Source: Hygrophila difformis (Eukaryota; Streptophyta; Magnoliopsida; Lamiales; Acanthaceae). Taken from it: a stretch of DNA of 64,000 nt. Position 1 is the stretch's first letter. Every line of letters starts with the position of its first letter. The notes beneath the pieces were generated by a model that was not told where the DNA came from, ran no database searches, and worked only from the letters and a program-made list of their open reading frames with translations. Where the stretch lies: assembly GCA_030278955.1 (NCBI GenBank), contig JAOANR010000001.1, positions 2,320,894 to 2,384,893 of the forward strand. Direction: 5' to 3'. Positions 37,828-51,063 of the stretch are shown piece by piece. The translations under genes and the position numbers were made by a program.

Positions 37828-38918
37828 GGAAAAAATGATTTTTTAGTCCGTTATTTTTCAAAAATATCCAAATCGGTCCGTTAGAAATTTTTTATCCCAT
37901 ATGGTCTGCTACATTTATTAATTTTATCCGATTTGGTCCTAATTACTTAATTAAGCTAAACCTGTTGATACCCCACCCACCCGCCGGCACTATACCCTAA
38001 ACCCGATTCATCCCCAACCCAACAGTCCGGCACTATACCCTAAACCCGATTCATCCCCAAAACCCGTTCATTATCGTCAATACCCCACCCACCCGCCTGC
38101 AGCACCTCACCACCGCCCATCCGGCCACCAAGCCACCTCTCCCATCACCGCCAACATCGTCAATACCCCACCCACCCGCCGGCAGCACCTCACCACCGCC
38201 CATCCGGCCACCAAGCCACCTCTCCCATCACCGCCAACCGTCGCCGGCATTCCCCGCACCACTGCGTCGCCCCCACACCTTCATCCTTACCCATTCCCGT
38301 CGCCGTTCCTCCTCCCCCATATCTGCTTCGACGCAGACAGTCGTGCACCACCGCCACACCACTCCTCTCCAACCATCTTCACCAAATCACCACCCCCTCA
38401 CAGATCAAACTCAACGCCGTTTCTACCGATCCTTTCCATCGTCATCGTCCGTTTTGTGAAGGCTACAGATATCAACAACCACCACACAAAGAAAAAAAAA
38501 AAGAAAAAGGAAAAAAGGGAGGGAGGGGGAACATCCGCTGCACAAGGAGGAGATGGATGAGAAAAAAAAGCAAAAACGGAGGAGAAGAAAATGGGGGCTG
38601 TGTCTGAGAATTTGGAAAAGGAGAGGGGAAACACATCAAAAAGAATTAGACAGATTGAAGGAAAAGTCTGGAAAAACAGGGGGAAAGGAATGGTTTAGGG
38701 TTTGATGTTCTGGTTGGGTCGGGTATCTGTCCTATGAAGTTAATCTGGACAGATTAGGGATTTTAATTGTTACATTATCAATAAGTTTAGCTTAATTAAG
38801 TAATTAGGACCAAATCGGATAAAATTAGTAAACGTAGTGGACCATATGGGGCAAAAAATTTCTAACGGACCGATTTGAATATTTTTGAAAGATAACGGAC
38901 TAAAAAATCATTTTTTCC
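37828..38918. mobile_element. Mutator-like element with long TIRs and GC-rich cargo (Pack-MULE-like)
   Basis: A perfect 10-bp direct repeat TCGGTTACAA (37818-37827 and 38919-38928) flanks inverted repeats of about 130 bp beginning GGAAAAAATGATTTTTTAGT. Long TIRs with a 9-10 bp duplication are characteristic of Mutator-like elements. The interior (about 37960-38700) is strikingly GC-rich and C-rich compared with the AT-rich surroundings and contains tandem duplications. No transposase is encoded. GC-rich cargo inside MULE TIRs suggests a captured gene segment; the longest minus-strand frames (60-78 codons) are not recognisable. Confidence 0.9.
37986..38240. repeat. Tandem duplications in the MULE cargo (43-bp and 83-bp periods)
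   Basis: GGCACTATACCCTAAACCCG starts at 37986 and again at 38029 (43-bp period). The block starting CGTCAATACCCCACCCACCC occurs at 38075 and 38158 (83-bp period), with a single early mismatch visible. Confidence 0.9.
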
Positions 38919-40580
38919 TCGGTTACAAACCACAAAATTCTTTCTAGCTAGCTAGCTACTAGGTAATTAATAGCTTCCTCTTGAATAATGGATTTGATGG
39001 TAATAAAAGCAAAAAAAAAAAAAGGTATCTAGGACATCTATCCCATTTATAGCTAGGACGAGGATCTGAAATATACATATAGAATCTAAAGAGGACCACA
39101 GCACACATCTATAGAATACTACTATCAACATTCATGAGAATAGAAAGATTAAATGAATGTGGGCAACCAAATTAATTAAATGTGATCCAAGACATTGAAT
39201 CAGCTATCACACTACAAGAAAATTGTAGTAGGCGACGACGGAAGGCGAGGACACTTATTTTCCTCGCCAGCGGGCGAGGACATAGGCGACGAAATAAAAA
39301 TGTCGTCGCCTGCAGTATTATAATTCTTGAATTCTTATTTTTCCCCGAAAATAGCGAGGATTGAGGCGATGAAAAATAGTTTCCTTGCCCTATGGCGAGG
39401 AATGGGGCGAGGAATGTGATGTCGTCGCCTGCTTGTGGTTCTAAATATTTAGAATAAGCCCTAACCCCGCCAAATTCCCACACAGCGTCCGAAAAAAGGG
39501 AACCATTACAATCCTCTCCCCCTTCCCCTCAAAATCGCGAATTCCCCCTTCCCCTCAAAATCGCGCGACACAGCTTCCCTAGCAACCCTAGCCACCGACG
39601 ACAAACGGGCAACGGCGAACGGCGAATGGCAAGCTTTCGGCCTTCATTCTCTGAGACGGCGCATTCAGGTAATTCATTTGGCTTCATTTTTTTTGCGTGC
39701 TTTGTTTCTCGAATTTCCCGAACGCAGTGGCGTGGTTTTTGTGTCGATTTTGTTGGGGATTTCTGCATTTTGGTGTTTTGATTTCTTTGGTATGTTGGTT
39801 TTTGTGATGGGAGTTTTTAATCTTCGGTATGGTTGGGGCTTTTGATGGTTGGAAGTTATGAGTTTTGGGTTACTGCTAAGTTCCCTTTTTTTCTTTTTTT
39901 TTTTCAGTCGAAATGTTTGCAGCACTTATGTGTTTCCCTGTTTTTGTGATTTTTGTGTCTGTTGCCTACAATGTTTGGGATTGTTTGCAAGCAGTTTACT
40001 TGAGTTTCTGTGATTTTACTTCTGTGTCTGTTGCCTACAATGATTTCTGTTTTCTGTTGCTCTCTTTGGAATTTTATTTGTGATATGGTATATAATGCTT
40101 GAATCTATATATGAAAGAGTAGGACTGTTCTTTCACTAGAATAATATAAATCAAATGCACTTATATAGCACTATTGCCTTCTGCACTTGATAATTGTGGC
40201 CAATAGACCAATCTGACCCTGCTGTAAAGACTAATAAATGTGGCCAATAAATCAATCTAATAACGAAAGTAACTTGTTTGCTATTTATCCAGTATATCAA
40301 TTTAGGATTCCTTTGTCATTTGCTTGACATGCTTCGATCAAAGGTTTTTACATAATTAAAAGGAAAGCAGACACATATGAAATTCATTTCACTCAACTAA
40401 TAAGAATATATTTATAATGAAATTGCAGTCATATAACTCAACATTACATACATAATAATCACTAAAACATAAAGCAACATAAAGCAGGAGGTAAATTTTA
40501 CCCTTTTCATGACTGAATGTTGATTCCTAGTTTCCTGGTAAGACAATATTTGAAACCAAAAGCAAATGATATACATTGAT

Positions 40581-41327
<747 letters not shown>

Positions 41328-41650
41328 CTATATATGAACTCAAAATTACGTAACTGATACAGAATTACAGATTAGATGTGACCAAGGATACACAGCAAAG
41401 GAAACTTACTTTAGAAATTATACTCCATAATTGTATTTGAAGAAATGCATTTTTTAAGGATAAACAGAAACTTACTAACCTGTTATCCTACATGGATGCT
41501 TCCACCTTCAAGAACCATGGAATGTGAAAACCTTAGGAATTTTCTCAATTTCCAATACCTACAAGTGGGATTTTAGGAAAAAACACAAACAAGTGGTAAT
41601 CAGGTGTTCTCAAGAAAATAAAACTTGACGACTTCGTTGTCTACTTACAG

Positions 41651-41917
41651 GCACGCGAGCAGCATGATGCGACATCTGAGGCCGTGGCCTCTGACATTCG
41701 CCCAGCTGAACTTAGGGCAAATGGGGACACATTGCGGGAACTTACAGACACCCAACATCGTTTAATGGATGAAATTTTGGGAGTTCGTGCTTTTGTTGGC
41801 ATGCGTATGCCAGGACAGAATCCAGCGCCAGAACCACCACGAGCAGCAAATGATCGTGACGGTGTTGGGAGTGCAGAATCAAACACGCCAAGACTTGGGG
41901 ATGATCTAGACAGTTAG
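41651..41917 (+). pseudogene. Unidentified 89-codon terminal exon in the CACTA element
   Basis: Preceded by an acceptor (CTACTTACAG) and open to TAG at 41915. It reads AREQHDATSEAVASDIRPAE ... LRELTDTQHRLMDEILGVRA ... PGQNPAPEPPRA. It has a helical middle and a proline-rich polar tail. It may be the last exon of an element-encoded gene starting near 39627, since it is in the same orientation, or another captured fragment. I do not recognise it. Confidence 0.45.
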
Positions 41918-42650
41918 TGAATAGTGGTAAATTTCGTTCTCATTATTTCATGCCAAAATATTGAAAAAGAATATGTTTGTGATTTTCATGTACAATTGAT
42001 CTTTTCAGGTAATTGCTCCAGTATATTAGGTCAATTTTTGTAGTGTGTAGACATTAGACATTGGATTTTGTGGGCAGTGAATCCAAATATGTAATTCCTT
42101 TTGTTCTTCTACCAAGTACATTTATCATCTGGGATGTGGAATTAGGATGTTGAAAATGAAGAACGAATGTCAGTGGTTATGTGATTAATTTCTTTTAATC
42201 GCTTAATAGTAGTTTTCTTTGCATCTGTGTCGAGGTTATTTCTATTATGCATTTGGATTCGTTGCTTTTTTTTTTCTTTTGTTCTGAGCATTTGAACAGG
42301 CGTTGCGAGCCACAGATGCACCTTTGGTGGCAATGCAGTGGAGGAGGTTGAGCTTGGGGTTTAGAGGATGAAGATGATGATATTACTCTAGTTGGATTGC
42401 TTTATGCTGTTAATTGGGATCTCAAGTCATTTCTGTTGATATATTTTTATTATAATGGCACAGACTAATTAATTTGGTTTTCAAAGCTTTCATAGATGTC
42501 TGCCTCATACACAAGCACTGCCGGTGAGACAAAAACCATCTTACTTGTTCAGGTACCATCTCTTTCTTGTTCAGACCCTGCTATTCTCTCCCATCTTACT
42601 TGTTAGTTCGAATTCTTAAGAAAACTGTTGTGACTTTTTTCTTTCAACAG

Positions 42651-42743
42651 GATCCTTACTTGAGAATGAGACGGGATGTTGCTCCTCGGATAGGTTATCA
42701 CTAGCCTGCCTTGATTGAGTTGTCATTTTTTCCTGATCTTCAG
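42651..42743 (+). pseudogene. Captured exon of cytoplasmic tryptophanyl-tRNA synthetase
   Basis: A 31-codon exon between an acceptor (TTTCAACAG) and a CAG/GT donor reads DPYLRMRRDVAPRIGYH, stop, PALIELSFFPDLQ. Eukaryotic cytoplasmic TrpRS has DPYFRxTRDVAPRIGYxKPALLHSxFFPALQ-type sequence at this place, just before the KMSAS loop. The Lys codon has become TAG, so the fragment could not encode a functional segment. The preceding small exon-like stretch (42493-42554, MSASYTSTAGETK) is not clearly TrpRS. Confidence 0.8.
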
Positions 42744-42845
42744 GTTTGTCTTTTAATAATCTGGATATACAATCCCGTAGCATGTAAAACGTGTGCAAAA
42801 TAATTCTCATTTCTTCCTTCGACGTGTCTTACGTCTCATTTCCAG

Positions 42846-43348
42846 ATTTCTCTCAGGATGTGAGGATCGCACTTCAAGAATTAAAATTATGGGAGATCTA
42901 TTTAATCTTCTAGATTCAAATCCTTCAAACATTGAAGCTCTAATGGTACTCAAATTGTCTCTCACTGATCTATGCCAATGATATAATTTCTAGTGAGCAG
43001 TTAAACATTTGTGCAGGAGAATGGATGGAAAGATTGGTTGGAAGCCTCTGTAAAACTTGATGTGATAAGGAATTCCAAATCGAGGAAGCAAAGTAGTGAT
43101 GACAGTGCGATGGATGAACAATATTTTGTGAGGAACATATATGGTCTTGTACTCGGTCACTACATGGTTTTTGTGAAAGGTGGCTGGCAAAATTTAAAAG
43201 ATTGGCCAAGTATGCTCAAGTACTCTGTCAATTCCGTTTTAAAATTTATTATATGCATAATTATGAACCGAGGTTGTTTTTGCAGGTTGGTTACTTTGTG
43301 AAATTAGTAGATGAAATGCTCATTTCTGAAATGGACCAACAGCTTCCA
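42846..43348 (+). pseudogene. Captured fragment of a BEACH-domain protein gene
   Basis: Three exon-like blocks with splice borders: 42846-42945 (SRIKIMGDLFNLLDSNPSNI), 43017 to about 43207 (ENGWKDWLEASVKLDVIR ... YFVRNIYGLVLGHYMVFVKG) and 43286-43348 (KLVDEMLISEMDQQLP). These resemble the region of large plant BEACH/WD40 proteins (class C2 type) upstream of the BEACH domain. BEACH proteins act in vesicle trafficking and RNA processing bodies. Only a small part of a protein usually longer than 2,000 residues is present, so it is non-functional. The assignment is from memory of the family. Confidence 0.65.
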
Positions 43349-43796
43349 GTAAGTGATGTACCTCAAGTTATGGTTGCTTTCTTCCCATTTCTTGGTTTTC
43401 TGTCTCATAATCTTCTCTTTGTTGGTTGCTTTATGTTAACATTAAGCATAGCTGCAGCAGTATCTGTAAGCGTTCATCACACTCTGGGGCTGACTACATG
43501 CATCTCATGTTGTTTTCAATGCAATCTTACAACTACTTCTATATTAATGGTCAATTTTTTTTATATAGTTCCTAGTTTTGATAAAGGTAAAACTAGTTGT
43601 GTTCTGTGTTGATAATGTGTTAGTAAAATGAGGCTAGATACAATATACTTTACTTAAGCTGAAAGATGTTTATTATTTTCTTGGTATTGATGTAGTTGGC
43701 CTGGATGTTTTGGGTCATGAATTTGCCAAATTTTGATTTCTTTATTATCAAACTGTATTATTTGACACTATTGAATTGTAGAATCAAATTTTGCAG

Positions 43797-43965
43797 AGGA
43801 ACTTGAAGAGGAAGTTTTGAATCTTCGGAATACATTGCTGAAGGTATATGGATGCTTCATAATTATTCAAAAAGATTATCATTTATATGTTTTGATAAAG
43901 ATGTCCATGTTCAGAGTGAATTGGAGAGAGAAAGAATGGCTTTAGAGCGGGAGGAGAAAAGCTAA
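43797..43965 (+). pseudogene. Captured coiled-coil exon fragments, parent unknown
   Basis: Two exon-like blocks, 43797-43843 (EELEEEVLNLRNTLLK) and 43915-43965 (SELERERMALEREEKS then TAA), each behind a good acceptor. They encode a highly charged coiled coil. The parent could be a kinesin or another coiled-coil protein; I cannot assign it. Confidence 0.5.
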
Positions 43966-44685
43966 CAGTACATGCTAAAAGGGAGAAGGCTGGAAGAGCG
44001 GTTTCTGTCAGTCGAATTTTTATCCTTACTTGGTATCAGTCAATTCATCTAAGCAATTAATTACCTAAGCATCGAGATTGATGATAAGAGTGATAGACTT
44101 GTTGCAATTGCTAGAATAATATATTGAGAACAATGTTTCATTAGATTTATTTGTATAAACACTATATTTGTGGTAATCAATTTTTAGATCCCGACGTGTT
44201 GTGTTATCAAACATTCTGATTATATTGTATATTATGTATTAATTTCAAATTTGCAATAGAGCAATTTGTGGATGATGCAAACAACTAAAAACAAATTTGC
44301 AACATGAAAAATAATCATTTTAAATGATTTTTTTTTTAAAAAAAAAGAATTATAGATGGGAGGCGACGACATGGGCGACGAATCCGTGTCGTCGCCTTAG
44401 TTACTAAAAAAGGGCAACTTTTTTCATCGCCAACTTCCTCGCCATCCTCCTCACCAAAATCCTCACTAAATTTGTCACCAAAGTCCTCGCCTAGGTCCTC
44501 GCTTAAATCGTCACCCAAGTTGTCGCCTACGGGGTGAGGAAATGGGCGACTAACCAGTGAGCCGACCAGGGTTTAGGCGACGACGTAGTTTCCTCGCCTA
44601 GTTTGTCGCCTCGCCTAGTTAGGCGACGAACAAGGCGAGGAAAATAAGTCGTCGCCTACGGGCGATTTTCTTGTAGTGTCAATTG

Positions 44686-44819
44686 TTTTTTTTTTTTTTT
44701 TTGATGAACCATTGAAGGCTTGAGAAAGGGTGGTGGGAGCCCATGCCACACAATTACAAAGGGGAATAAAGGGGAGGGATAGGGGGCTGGTGGGAATCGA
44801 ACCTCCAACCTTCCGTTGA
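44686..44819 (-). mobile_element. Family-2 SINE with 16-bp duplication
   Basis: T-run, complemented tail GAACCATTGAAGGCTTGAG, body CCACACAATTACAAAGGGG and complemented B box GGAATCGAACCTCCAACC; the A-box head is missing. The right target-site copy AATCAGCTATCAATTG is at 44820-44835. The left copy is interrupted by the CACTA element: AATCAGCTATCA at 39198-39209 and ATTG at 44682-44685. Confidence 0.92.
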
Positions 44820-45036
44820 AATCAGCTATCAATTGTTGAAAAGAATAAACTTACTTCAAGAAAGGTAAACGAAATTGTGATCAAATTAAATTTCTCCGAT
44901 CCTCCGCTGAAATGTGTTAATGTTGTTTCTTTAGAAAAGTTTGGGCAACTAACTGTGTCTTGAAAAATGATGACTTCTTTTCTTTGAATTCTCAACTTCT
45001 CAGAAAATCAGAAAACTTCATTTTCATTGTTATATC

Positions 45037-45716
45037 TGTTGGCACACTTGTTTGCTTTTCATGCAGGTTTGATGTTTGCACTACCTGCTAACAACAAGAA
45101 ATTACTGACTGCGGAGCTTAACTGCCGACGCTGCTGCAACCGCTTTACAACACTCTATATATTTACCTGCAGCTCGCCCAGCAGAGTGTGATTTACACAG
45201 AATATACGCTCTGCAACTTTTACATTTACACATACTTTTGATATTCATTACTCAGATTGATCAAGGAGTTCTTGGAGAGAATCTTTGGGTGATCATTCTG
45301 TTCGTCTCTCAATTAGTTGGATTTTGTTTAGATAGATTTTATCTTGAGAGATTCATTGAGAGGATTTTGTAAATTCAAGATAGTATCTTGAATGAGTGAA
45401 AGATAGATAGGATTTCAGATTACAGGTTAGACATGGATTCAAGTTCTTAGAACTGTTCTTGAAGGTTTGTATTCTGAGGGAGATCTGTAGTTGAGGGGGA
45501 GCTCTAACTACTAGACCGAGCTAGGTACAGAGATTGCTAGAATAGTTTGTAAGGTTCTTGAGTCTTGATTTAGTGGAGTCTAAGCCTGGATTGGAATCCC
45601 CCGGATGTAGGACAGGAGGTCCGAACCAGGTCAACAACCATTGTGTTCTTTACTTTACGCACTTTATTTTTGGTTGTTTGCATTTCTCTCTGACAACAGA
45701 CTATTAGGGACCTTCA
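45037..45716 (+). repeat. 5' LTR
   Basis: 680 bp starting TGTTGGCACAC and ending GGGACCTTCA (TG...CA). It differs from the 3' LTR by one base that I could find by eye (AACCAGGTC here, AACCGGGTC there). Confidence 0.96.
45155..45165 (+). promoter_or_regulatory. Candidate TATA box of the LTR promoter
   Basis: CTATATATTTA about 120 bp into the LTR, the only clear TATA-like motif in its left part; transcription would start shortly downstream. Confidence 0.5.
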
Positions 45717-45719
45717 AAT

Positions 45720-45731
45720 TGGTATCAGAGC
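45720..45731 (+). other. Primer-binding site (initiator tRNA-Met type)
   Basis: TGGTATCAGAGC begins three bases after the LTR end and is complementary to the 3' end of plant initiator tRNA-Met, the usual Copia primer. Confidence 0.95.
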
Positions 45732-45772
45732 AATTCTTCTAAAGAAGATCAGTTGAAGAAAAAAGATTCACA

Positions 45773-48700
45773 ATGAGCAGAGAGATTTCACATTTGCGTC
45801 CTCCGATCTTTGACGGAACAAACTATAGTTACTGGAAATGCAGAATGCAATTCTATCTGATGGCTCTGGGAGATGAAGTCTGGGATGCTGTTGAAACCGC
45901 ATGGGAACCACCTATGAGAACAGACAAACCAGCAACAGAAGGTGCTGAACAGCCCCCGCCTCGACTCGCAAGAAGAGAGGAATTAACTGCAATTGAACGA
46001 TCAGCTAAGCAAGGGAATTTTACTGCTATGAATGCTATCAGTGGCGCTGTAGAAGAAGCACAACATCGTATGATCAAGAATTGTAAATCGGCTCATGCTA
46101 TGTGGAGGTTTCTTGAAGTTCGTTTTGAGGGATCAGAAGATGTCAAAATGACTCGTCTACACAGAGTAGAATCTCTTTATGACAGATTGGAGATGACTGA
46201 AGATGAAAACATCTCGCAATATTTTGAAAGGTTTCAAGATGTTGTTAATCAATGTCTTGAACTTGGTATGAATTTTGACGAGCAAAAACTGGTTAGGAAA
46301 ATGCTGAGAACGGTCTCACCCAAGTATTCTGGAAAGATTTCTGTTTTAGAGGAAAGTTCGAAGATCAACACGATGACCTTAGAAGAGCTTGTTGGAAATC
46401 TACAGAATTATGAGATGAATCATCTTGATTCAAGAAGCAAGAGCAAATCAAAGAATATTGCACTGAGAAGTGAGATGATTGAAGAGTGTGATGATGATCT
46501 GGAAGAGGAAATGTCTCTGATCACAAAAAGGATAGCAAGAATGCTTCAAGAAAAGAGGACCAGACAGTTTCAGAAAGGAAAGGCTCAAAAGGGTAATTCG
46601 AGTAATATTCCAACAACTGATAAGCGCCAGTCCAAAGGTCCAAGGAGACAAGATGGTAAGAGTAACAGATTCAGGAGAGCGAAAGAACCTGAGAAAATAG
46701 ATAAATTTTCTTCTATTATCTGTTATGAATGTGATGGAAAAGGACATATTCAATCTGAATGTCCTACTGCTAAAAGGAGAGAAAGGAAAGCCCTTCAAGC
46801 TACACTGAGTGACGGAGAATCAGATGTTGAAATTACAGAAGAACAACAAAGTGATTCAGAGGATGTTGTGGCCTTCATGATTCGTGACAGCAGTCCTTCT
46901 AGAGGTAATGCAAGTTCAATTGTTTATTCTACTGATGAAGATGACTCTATTGATACAGGTAATATAAAAGATATCTATATCAAACTGGCTGATGCTTATG
47001 ATGAGCTAAAGGAAGAATATGATGCTGCTGTGAGCGAAAATAAGAAATTACTAAAGCAAGTAGCAGAGCTGGGAATAGCTTTTGATAAAGAGGAATTGGA
47101 GAAATTCAAAGCCCTCAAAGATTCAAAGCAGTTAAAGGATCACATTGTTGAACTGGAAAGCAAAATTTCCAAACTCTCTGAAGAAAAACGGCTATTACAG
47201 TCAGATTTTGAAGAACTAAAATGCAAGAATAATGGTCTTGAGAACATGGTAAAAGGTAAAGGTAAGCTTGATTTTGTATTATCTAACTGTAAAAAACCTG
47301 GTGATTTCACTGGCATAGGTTATAAGAGAAAAGGCAAGCAGAACAGATACAAGCCAAACTCTCGGAAGTTTGTTAGTGGAGGATATCTTGGTCCAGAAAC
47401 TAGCAAAGCGCCTAATCAATGTGGAGTACCATTTCAAGTCAACCTTGATCCTCAAAAATCCAGGGATTGTATTTACTGTGGTTTACCAGGACATCAAGCA
47501 GACACTTGCCTGAGAATCATTCGAGATCTTATAAATGGACGACCAGTTGTCTGGCCAACTGTTGAACTACGCGAGAAAATACAAATACATAAGGCATGGG
47601 TTCCTAAACATTTTAAAAATCCATCAGTTGCACTTGTTGTTTTATCTTTACAGGAACAGCTTAGAGACAACCAGTGGTACTTTGACTCTGGATGCTCTAG
47701 ACATATGACAGGAACCAAGAGCTTTCTTGACAACTATGTTCAACAAGACTGTGGTGAGGTTGTCTTTGGAAATGGAGCTAAAAGTAGAATAACAGGTTTT
47801 GGTACTTCTAAACAGGGAGCACTTTCTAATCTCTCTAGAATATATTTTGTAGATGGCTTGACAACAAACTTAATTTCTATTAGTCAACTTTGTGATGATG
47901 ATTTCTTAATCCAGTTTGACAAACGTTCTTGCCAAGTTCTTAGGGATCAGGAGTGCTTTCTAATTGGAAAGAGGTCCAAAAATAACTGTTACATTTTAAA
48001 GGAAGATTCAGACAAAGCTCTTGTTACCAAACAGGATCTCACTACACTTTGGCATAAGAGGATGGCTCACTTGAACTATCAATCATTATACAAATTGAGT
48101 ATCTCAGGTGCTGTTCGTGGATTGCCAAAACTTCTGAACGTCACTAACCTTACCTGTGAAGGTTGTTCAAAAGGAAAACAGACTAAATCTCAACATAAAA
48201 AGGTTGAAGGAATCAACACTGAGAGCTGCTTAGAACTTCTTCACATGGACTTGATGGGACCAACTGAAGTTGAAAGCCTTAATGGCAAAAGGTATATTTT
48301 AGTAATTGTTGATGATTTTTCTAGATTTACCTGGGTATGTTTTCTCAGGACAAAGGATGAAGTATTTGAGCACTTCGAAGCTATAAGTCTGAAGATTATG
48401 AATCAGAAGCAAACCAAAATCATCAGGATCAGAACAGACCATGGAAGGGAGTTTGAAAACCAGTCTTTTGCTGATTTTTGTAAAGCTCAGGGTATTGCAC
48501 AAGAATTTTCAGCACCCAAAACCCCCCAACAAAATGGAGTGGCTGAAAGGAAAAACAGGACTTTACAAGAATTAGCCAGATCAATGCTGCATGATAGTAC
48601 TCTATCAAAGTCTTTTTGGGCAGAAGCTGTGAACACTGCTTGTCATGTTGCAAATCGAGTGTTGCTGAGACCTCAGACCAACTACACACCATATCAAATC

Positions 48701-50752
48701 TGGTATGACAAACTTCCTACTGTCAAATATTTTCATACTTTTGGTTGCTCTTGTCATGTTTACAGGGACAGGGAACAAATTAAGAAATTTGATGCTAGAT
48801 CTGAAAAAGGATTGTTTCTAGGGTATTCTAACAATTCCAGAGCCTATAGAGTTTATCTGACTGAGAGTAGAAAAGTTATAGAATCTACAAATGTAGTCTT
48901 TGATGATTCAGATGCTAGAAAGGTTCTAAAAGAAGATGATGAGCTGCATATTATTCCTAGACCAGATTTGAGTACAGCAGAAAAAGATTCTTCTGTTCCA
49001 GAAACAGAAGATGGAACCCATATAGAAGCAGAAGATAATGCTGTTGAGGAAGTGGAGCAACAACAAGACATCAATCTTGATGTTAGTAAAAGGAAAGGAT
49101 CCAGGACATTAAAGCATCACTCAGATACTGATGTTATTGGAAACATTGATGCTCCAAGACGAACTAGAAATAAGCAAATTGATTTTAGACATCTAGCTGG
49201 TCTAAACTGTTTTATTTCTAAGGTGGAACCAAAGAATACAGCAGAAGCACTCAAGGATGAATACTGGATCGCAGCTATGCAAGATGAGCTTCTTCAGTTT
49301 GAAAGAAACTCAGTTTGGGAGCTTGTTCCACCTCCTGATAATATCAATGTTATAGGAACAAAATGGGTATACAGGAACAAAACTGATGAACAGGGAAATG
49401 TGGTAAGGAATAAGGCACGACTTGTAGCACAAGGCTATACTCAGATTGAAGGTCTAGATTATGGAGAGACCTTTGCTCCTGTAGCCAGAATGGAAGCTGT
49501 TCGGATATTACTTTCCATTGCATGTTGTTTGGACTTCAAGCTGTACCAAATGGACATAAAGACTGCCTTTTTGAATGGTCGAATAAAGGAAGAGATTTAT
49601 GTAGCTCAGCCTCATGGTTTTGAAGATCATATTCATCCAGACTATGTTTATAGAGTGAAGGGAGCACTATATGGATTAAAGCAAGCTCCTCGAGCTTGGT
49701 ATGAGAGACTGTCACAATTTCTTGTCAACAACGGATATAGAAGAGGAAATGCTGACAAGACGCTGTTTGTGAAACATACCAACAACGACTTCATGGTAGC
49801 ACAGGTTTATGTCGATGACATAATTTTTGGTTCTACTTCAGATCAGCTTAGAAAAGAGTTTGTAGAAGCTATGAAATCTGAATTTGAAATGAGTATGCTT
49901 GGAGAACTTCATTACTTCTTAGGTCTTCAGATCAAGCAAACAAAGGATGGAATTTTTCTTTCCCAAGAGAAGTATGCCTTGAACATGTTAAAAAAGTTCA
50001 AGATGGAAGATAGCAAGGTTGCTCGTACACCTCAGGGACAACAAGCTAAGCTTTCTAAAGATGATTGTGGAAAGGATGTGGATCAGAAACACTACAGAAG
50101 TATTATAGGAAGTCTACTTTACCTAACTGCTACAAGACCTGATATATCTTTTAGTACAGGTGTATGTGCTCGGTTTCAGGCTCAACCTAAAGAATCTCAT
50201 CTCAAGGCTGCTAAAAGGATCATGCGATATATTAAAGGAACAGTTGGTCTTGGTATTTGGTACTCAAAGAGATCATCTCTTGAGCTTATTGGCTACACAG
50301 ACTCAGACTGGGCAGGTTGTTGTGATGATAGAAGATCAACCACTGGAGGGTGTTTTTATTTGGGAAACAATCTGGTTTGTTGGTACTCTAGGAAGCAAAA
50401 TATTGTAGCCCTTTCTACTGCAGAAGCTGAGTATATAGCAGCAACATGTTGTTGTTCTCAACTCATGTGGATGAAGCAAATGCTAGCAGATTATGGTATT
50501 ACACAAGAGAAATTTGTAGTTCTTTGTGACAACACCAGCGCAATAAATATTTCCAAGAATCCAGTTTTGCACAGCAGAAGCAAGCATATAGACATCAGAT
50601 ATCATTTTATAAGAGATTTGGTTGAAGAAAGTGTATGTGATATACAACATATTGGAACGTTGGAACAACGGGCAGACATCCTAACGAAGGCACTTGATGG
50701 TGAAAGGTTTGATAAACTCAGGTCAATTTTGGGCCTGTGTTATTCTTTTTAA
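45773..50752 (+). CDS. Copia gag-pol polyprotein, intact
   Basis: 1,659 codons without a stop, 41 bp after the primer-binding site. The N-terminal gag is followed by a zinc knuckle ([14 protein letters not shown], 317-330), a helical linker, and a second knuckle ([14 protein letters not shown], 566-579). The aspartic protease has DSG at 638-640. Integrase has an N-terminal HHCC region from about 760 and catalytic D826, D889 and E925 (35 residues between the last two). Reverse transcriptase carries YVDD at 1346-1349, and RNase H carries TDSDWAG near 1509 and STAEAEY. The product would form virus-like particles, copy the RNA and insert the cDNA. All catalytic residues I can check are present, consistent with the near-identical LTRs. 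Confidence 0.97.
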   Translation: MSREISHLRPPIFDGTNYSYWKCRMQFYLMALGDEVWDAVETAWEPPMRTDKPATEGAEQPPPRLARREELTAIERSAKQGNFTAMNAISGAVEEAQHRMIKNCKSAHAMWRFLEVRFEGSEDVKMTRLHRVESLYDRLEMTEDENISQYFERFQDVVNQCLELGMNFDEQKLVRKMLRTVSPKYSGKISVLEESSKINTMTLEELVGNLQNYEMNHLDSRSKSKSKNIALRSEMIEECDDDLEEEMSLITKRIARMLQEKRTRQFQKGKAQKGNSSNIPTTDKRQSKGPRRQDGKSNRFRRAKEPEKIDKFSSIICYECDGKGHIQSECPTAKRRERKALQATLSDGESDVEITEEQQSDSEDVVAFMIRDSSPSRGNASSIVYSTDEDDSIDTGNIKDIYIKLADAYDELKEEYDAAVSENKKLLKQVAELGIAFDKEELEKFKALKDSKQLKDHIVELESKISKLSEEKRLLQSDFEELKCKNNGLENMVKGKGKLDFVLSNCKKPGDFTGIGYKRKGKQNRYKPNSRKFVSGGYLGPETSKAPNQCGVPFQVNLDPQKSRDCIYCGLPGHQADTCLRIIRDLINGRPVVWPTVELREKIQIHKAWVPKHFKNPSVALVVLSLQEQLRDNQWYFDSGCSRHMTGTKSFLDNYVQQDCGEVVFGNGAKSRITGFGTSKQGALSNLSRIYFVDGLTTNLISISQLCDDDFLIQFDKRSCQVLRDQECFLIGKRSKNNCYILKEDSDKALVTKQDLTTLWHKRMAHLNYQSLYKLSISGAVRGLPKLLNVTNLTCEGCSKGKQTKSQHKKVEGINTESCLELLHMDLMGPTEVESLNGKRYILVIVDDFSRFTWVCFLRTKDEVFEHFEAISLKIMNQKQTKIIRIRTDHGREFENQSFADFCKAQGIAQEFSAPKTPQQNGVAERKNRTLQELARSMLHDSTLSKSFWAEAVNTACHVANRVLLRPQTNYTPYQIWYDKLPTVKYFHTFGCSCHVYRDREQIKKFDARSEKGLFLGYSNNSRAYRVYLTESRKVIESTNVVFDDSDARKVLKEDDELHIIPRPDLSTAEKDSSVPETEDGTHIEAEDNAVEEVEQQQDINLDVSKRKGSRTLKHHSDTDVIGNIDAPRRTRNKQIDFRHLAGLNCFISKVEPKNTAEALKDEYWIAAMQDELLQFERNSVWELVPPPDNINVIGTKWVYRNKTDEQGNVVRNKARLVAQGYTQIEGLDYGETFAPVARMEAVRILLSIACCLDFKLYQMDIKTAFLNGRIKEEIYVAQPHGFEDHIHPDYVYRVKGALYGLKQAPRAWYERLSQFLVNNGYRRGNADKTLFVKHTNNDFMVAQVYVDDIIFGSTSDQLRKEFVEAMKSEFEMSMLGELHYFLGLQIKQTKDGIFLSQEKYALNMLKKFKMEDSKVARTPQGQQAKLSKDDCGKDVDQKHYRSIIGSLLYLTATRPDISFSTGVCARFQAQPKESHLKAAKRIMRYIKGTVGLGIWYSKRSSLELIGYTDSDWAGCCDDRRSTTGGCFYLGNNLVCWYSRKQNIVALSTAEAEYIAATCCCSQLMWMKQMLADYGITQEKFVVLCDNTSAINISKNPVLHSRSKHIDIRYHFIRDLVEESVCDIQHIGTLEQRADILTKALDGERFDKLRSILGLCYSF

Positions 50753-51063
50753 AATGAATCTTTGCTTTTAAATTATGTTTTTGTATTGGGCCGATGCTAT
50801 TAATTTTTTGTCTGTTTCTTAGTTTGAAGCCCATTTACATCTTTTGCCTCCAAAAGTTGGTTGGATAAAGATTCATCCCCTGATTCGAATCGACGTCTGC
50901 GAAATGCTATAATTACGCTGCAGACTGCGTACCATCACGTCGCACAGCCCCCAACAGGCGTCTCTTCGTTTTCCGGTGTCCTTCGATAAATAAGGGTTTC
51001 TGAATTTGTTTTCTCTCATTCTCTACTCTTCGAAACACTTTCTCCCCATACCACTCTAAGAAA

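Noticed and set aside
38190..38634. 60- and 78-codon minus-strand frames in the GC-rich segment
   Set aside because: Low-complexity translations of tandemly duplicated MULE cargo; not supported as genes.
43370..43540. Hydrophobic reading frame (FFPFLGFLSHNLLFVGCFML) resembling a membrane protein
   Set aside because: It runs past the CCA/GTAAGT donor of the captured BEACH-type exon into intron-like T-rich DNA, so the hydrophobicity reflects base composition.
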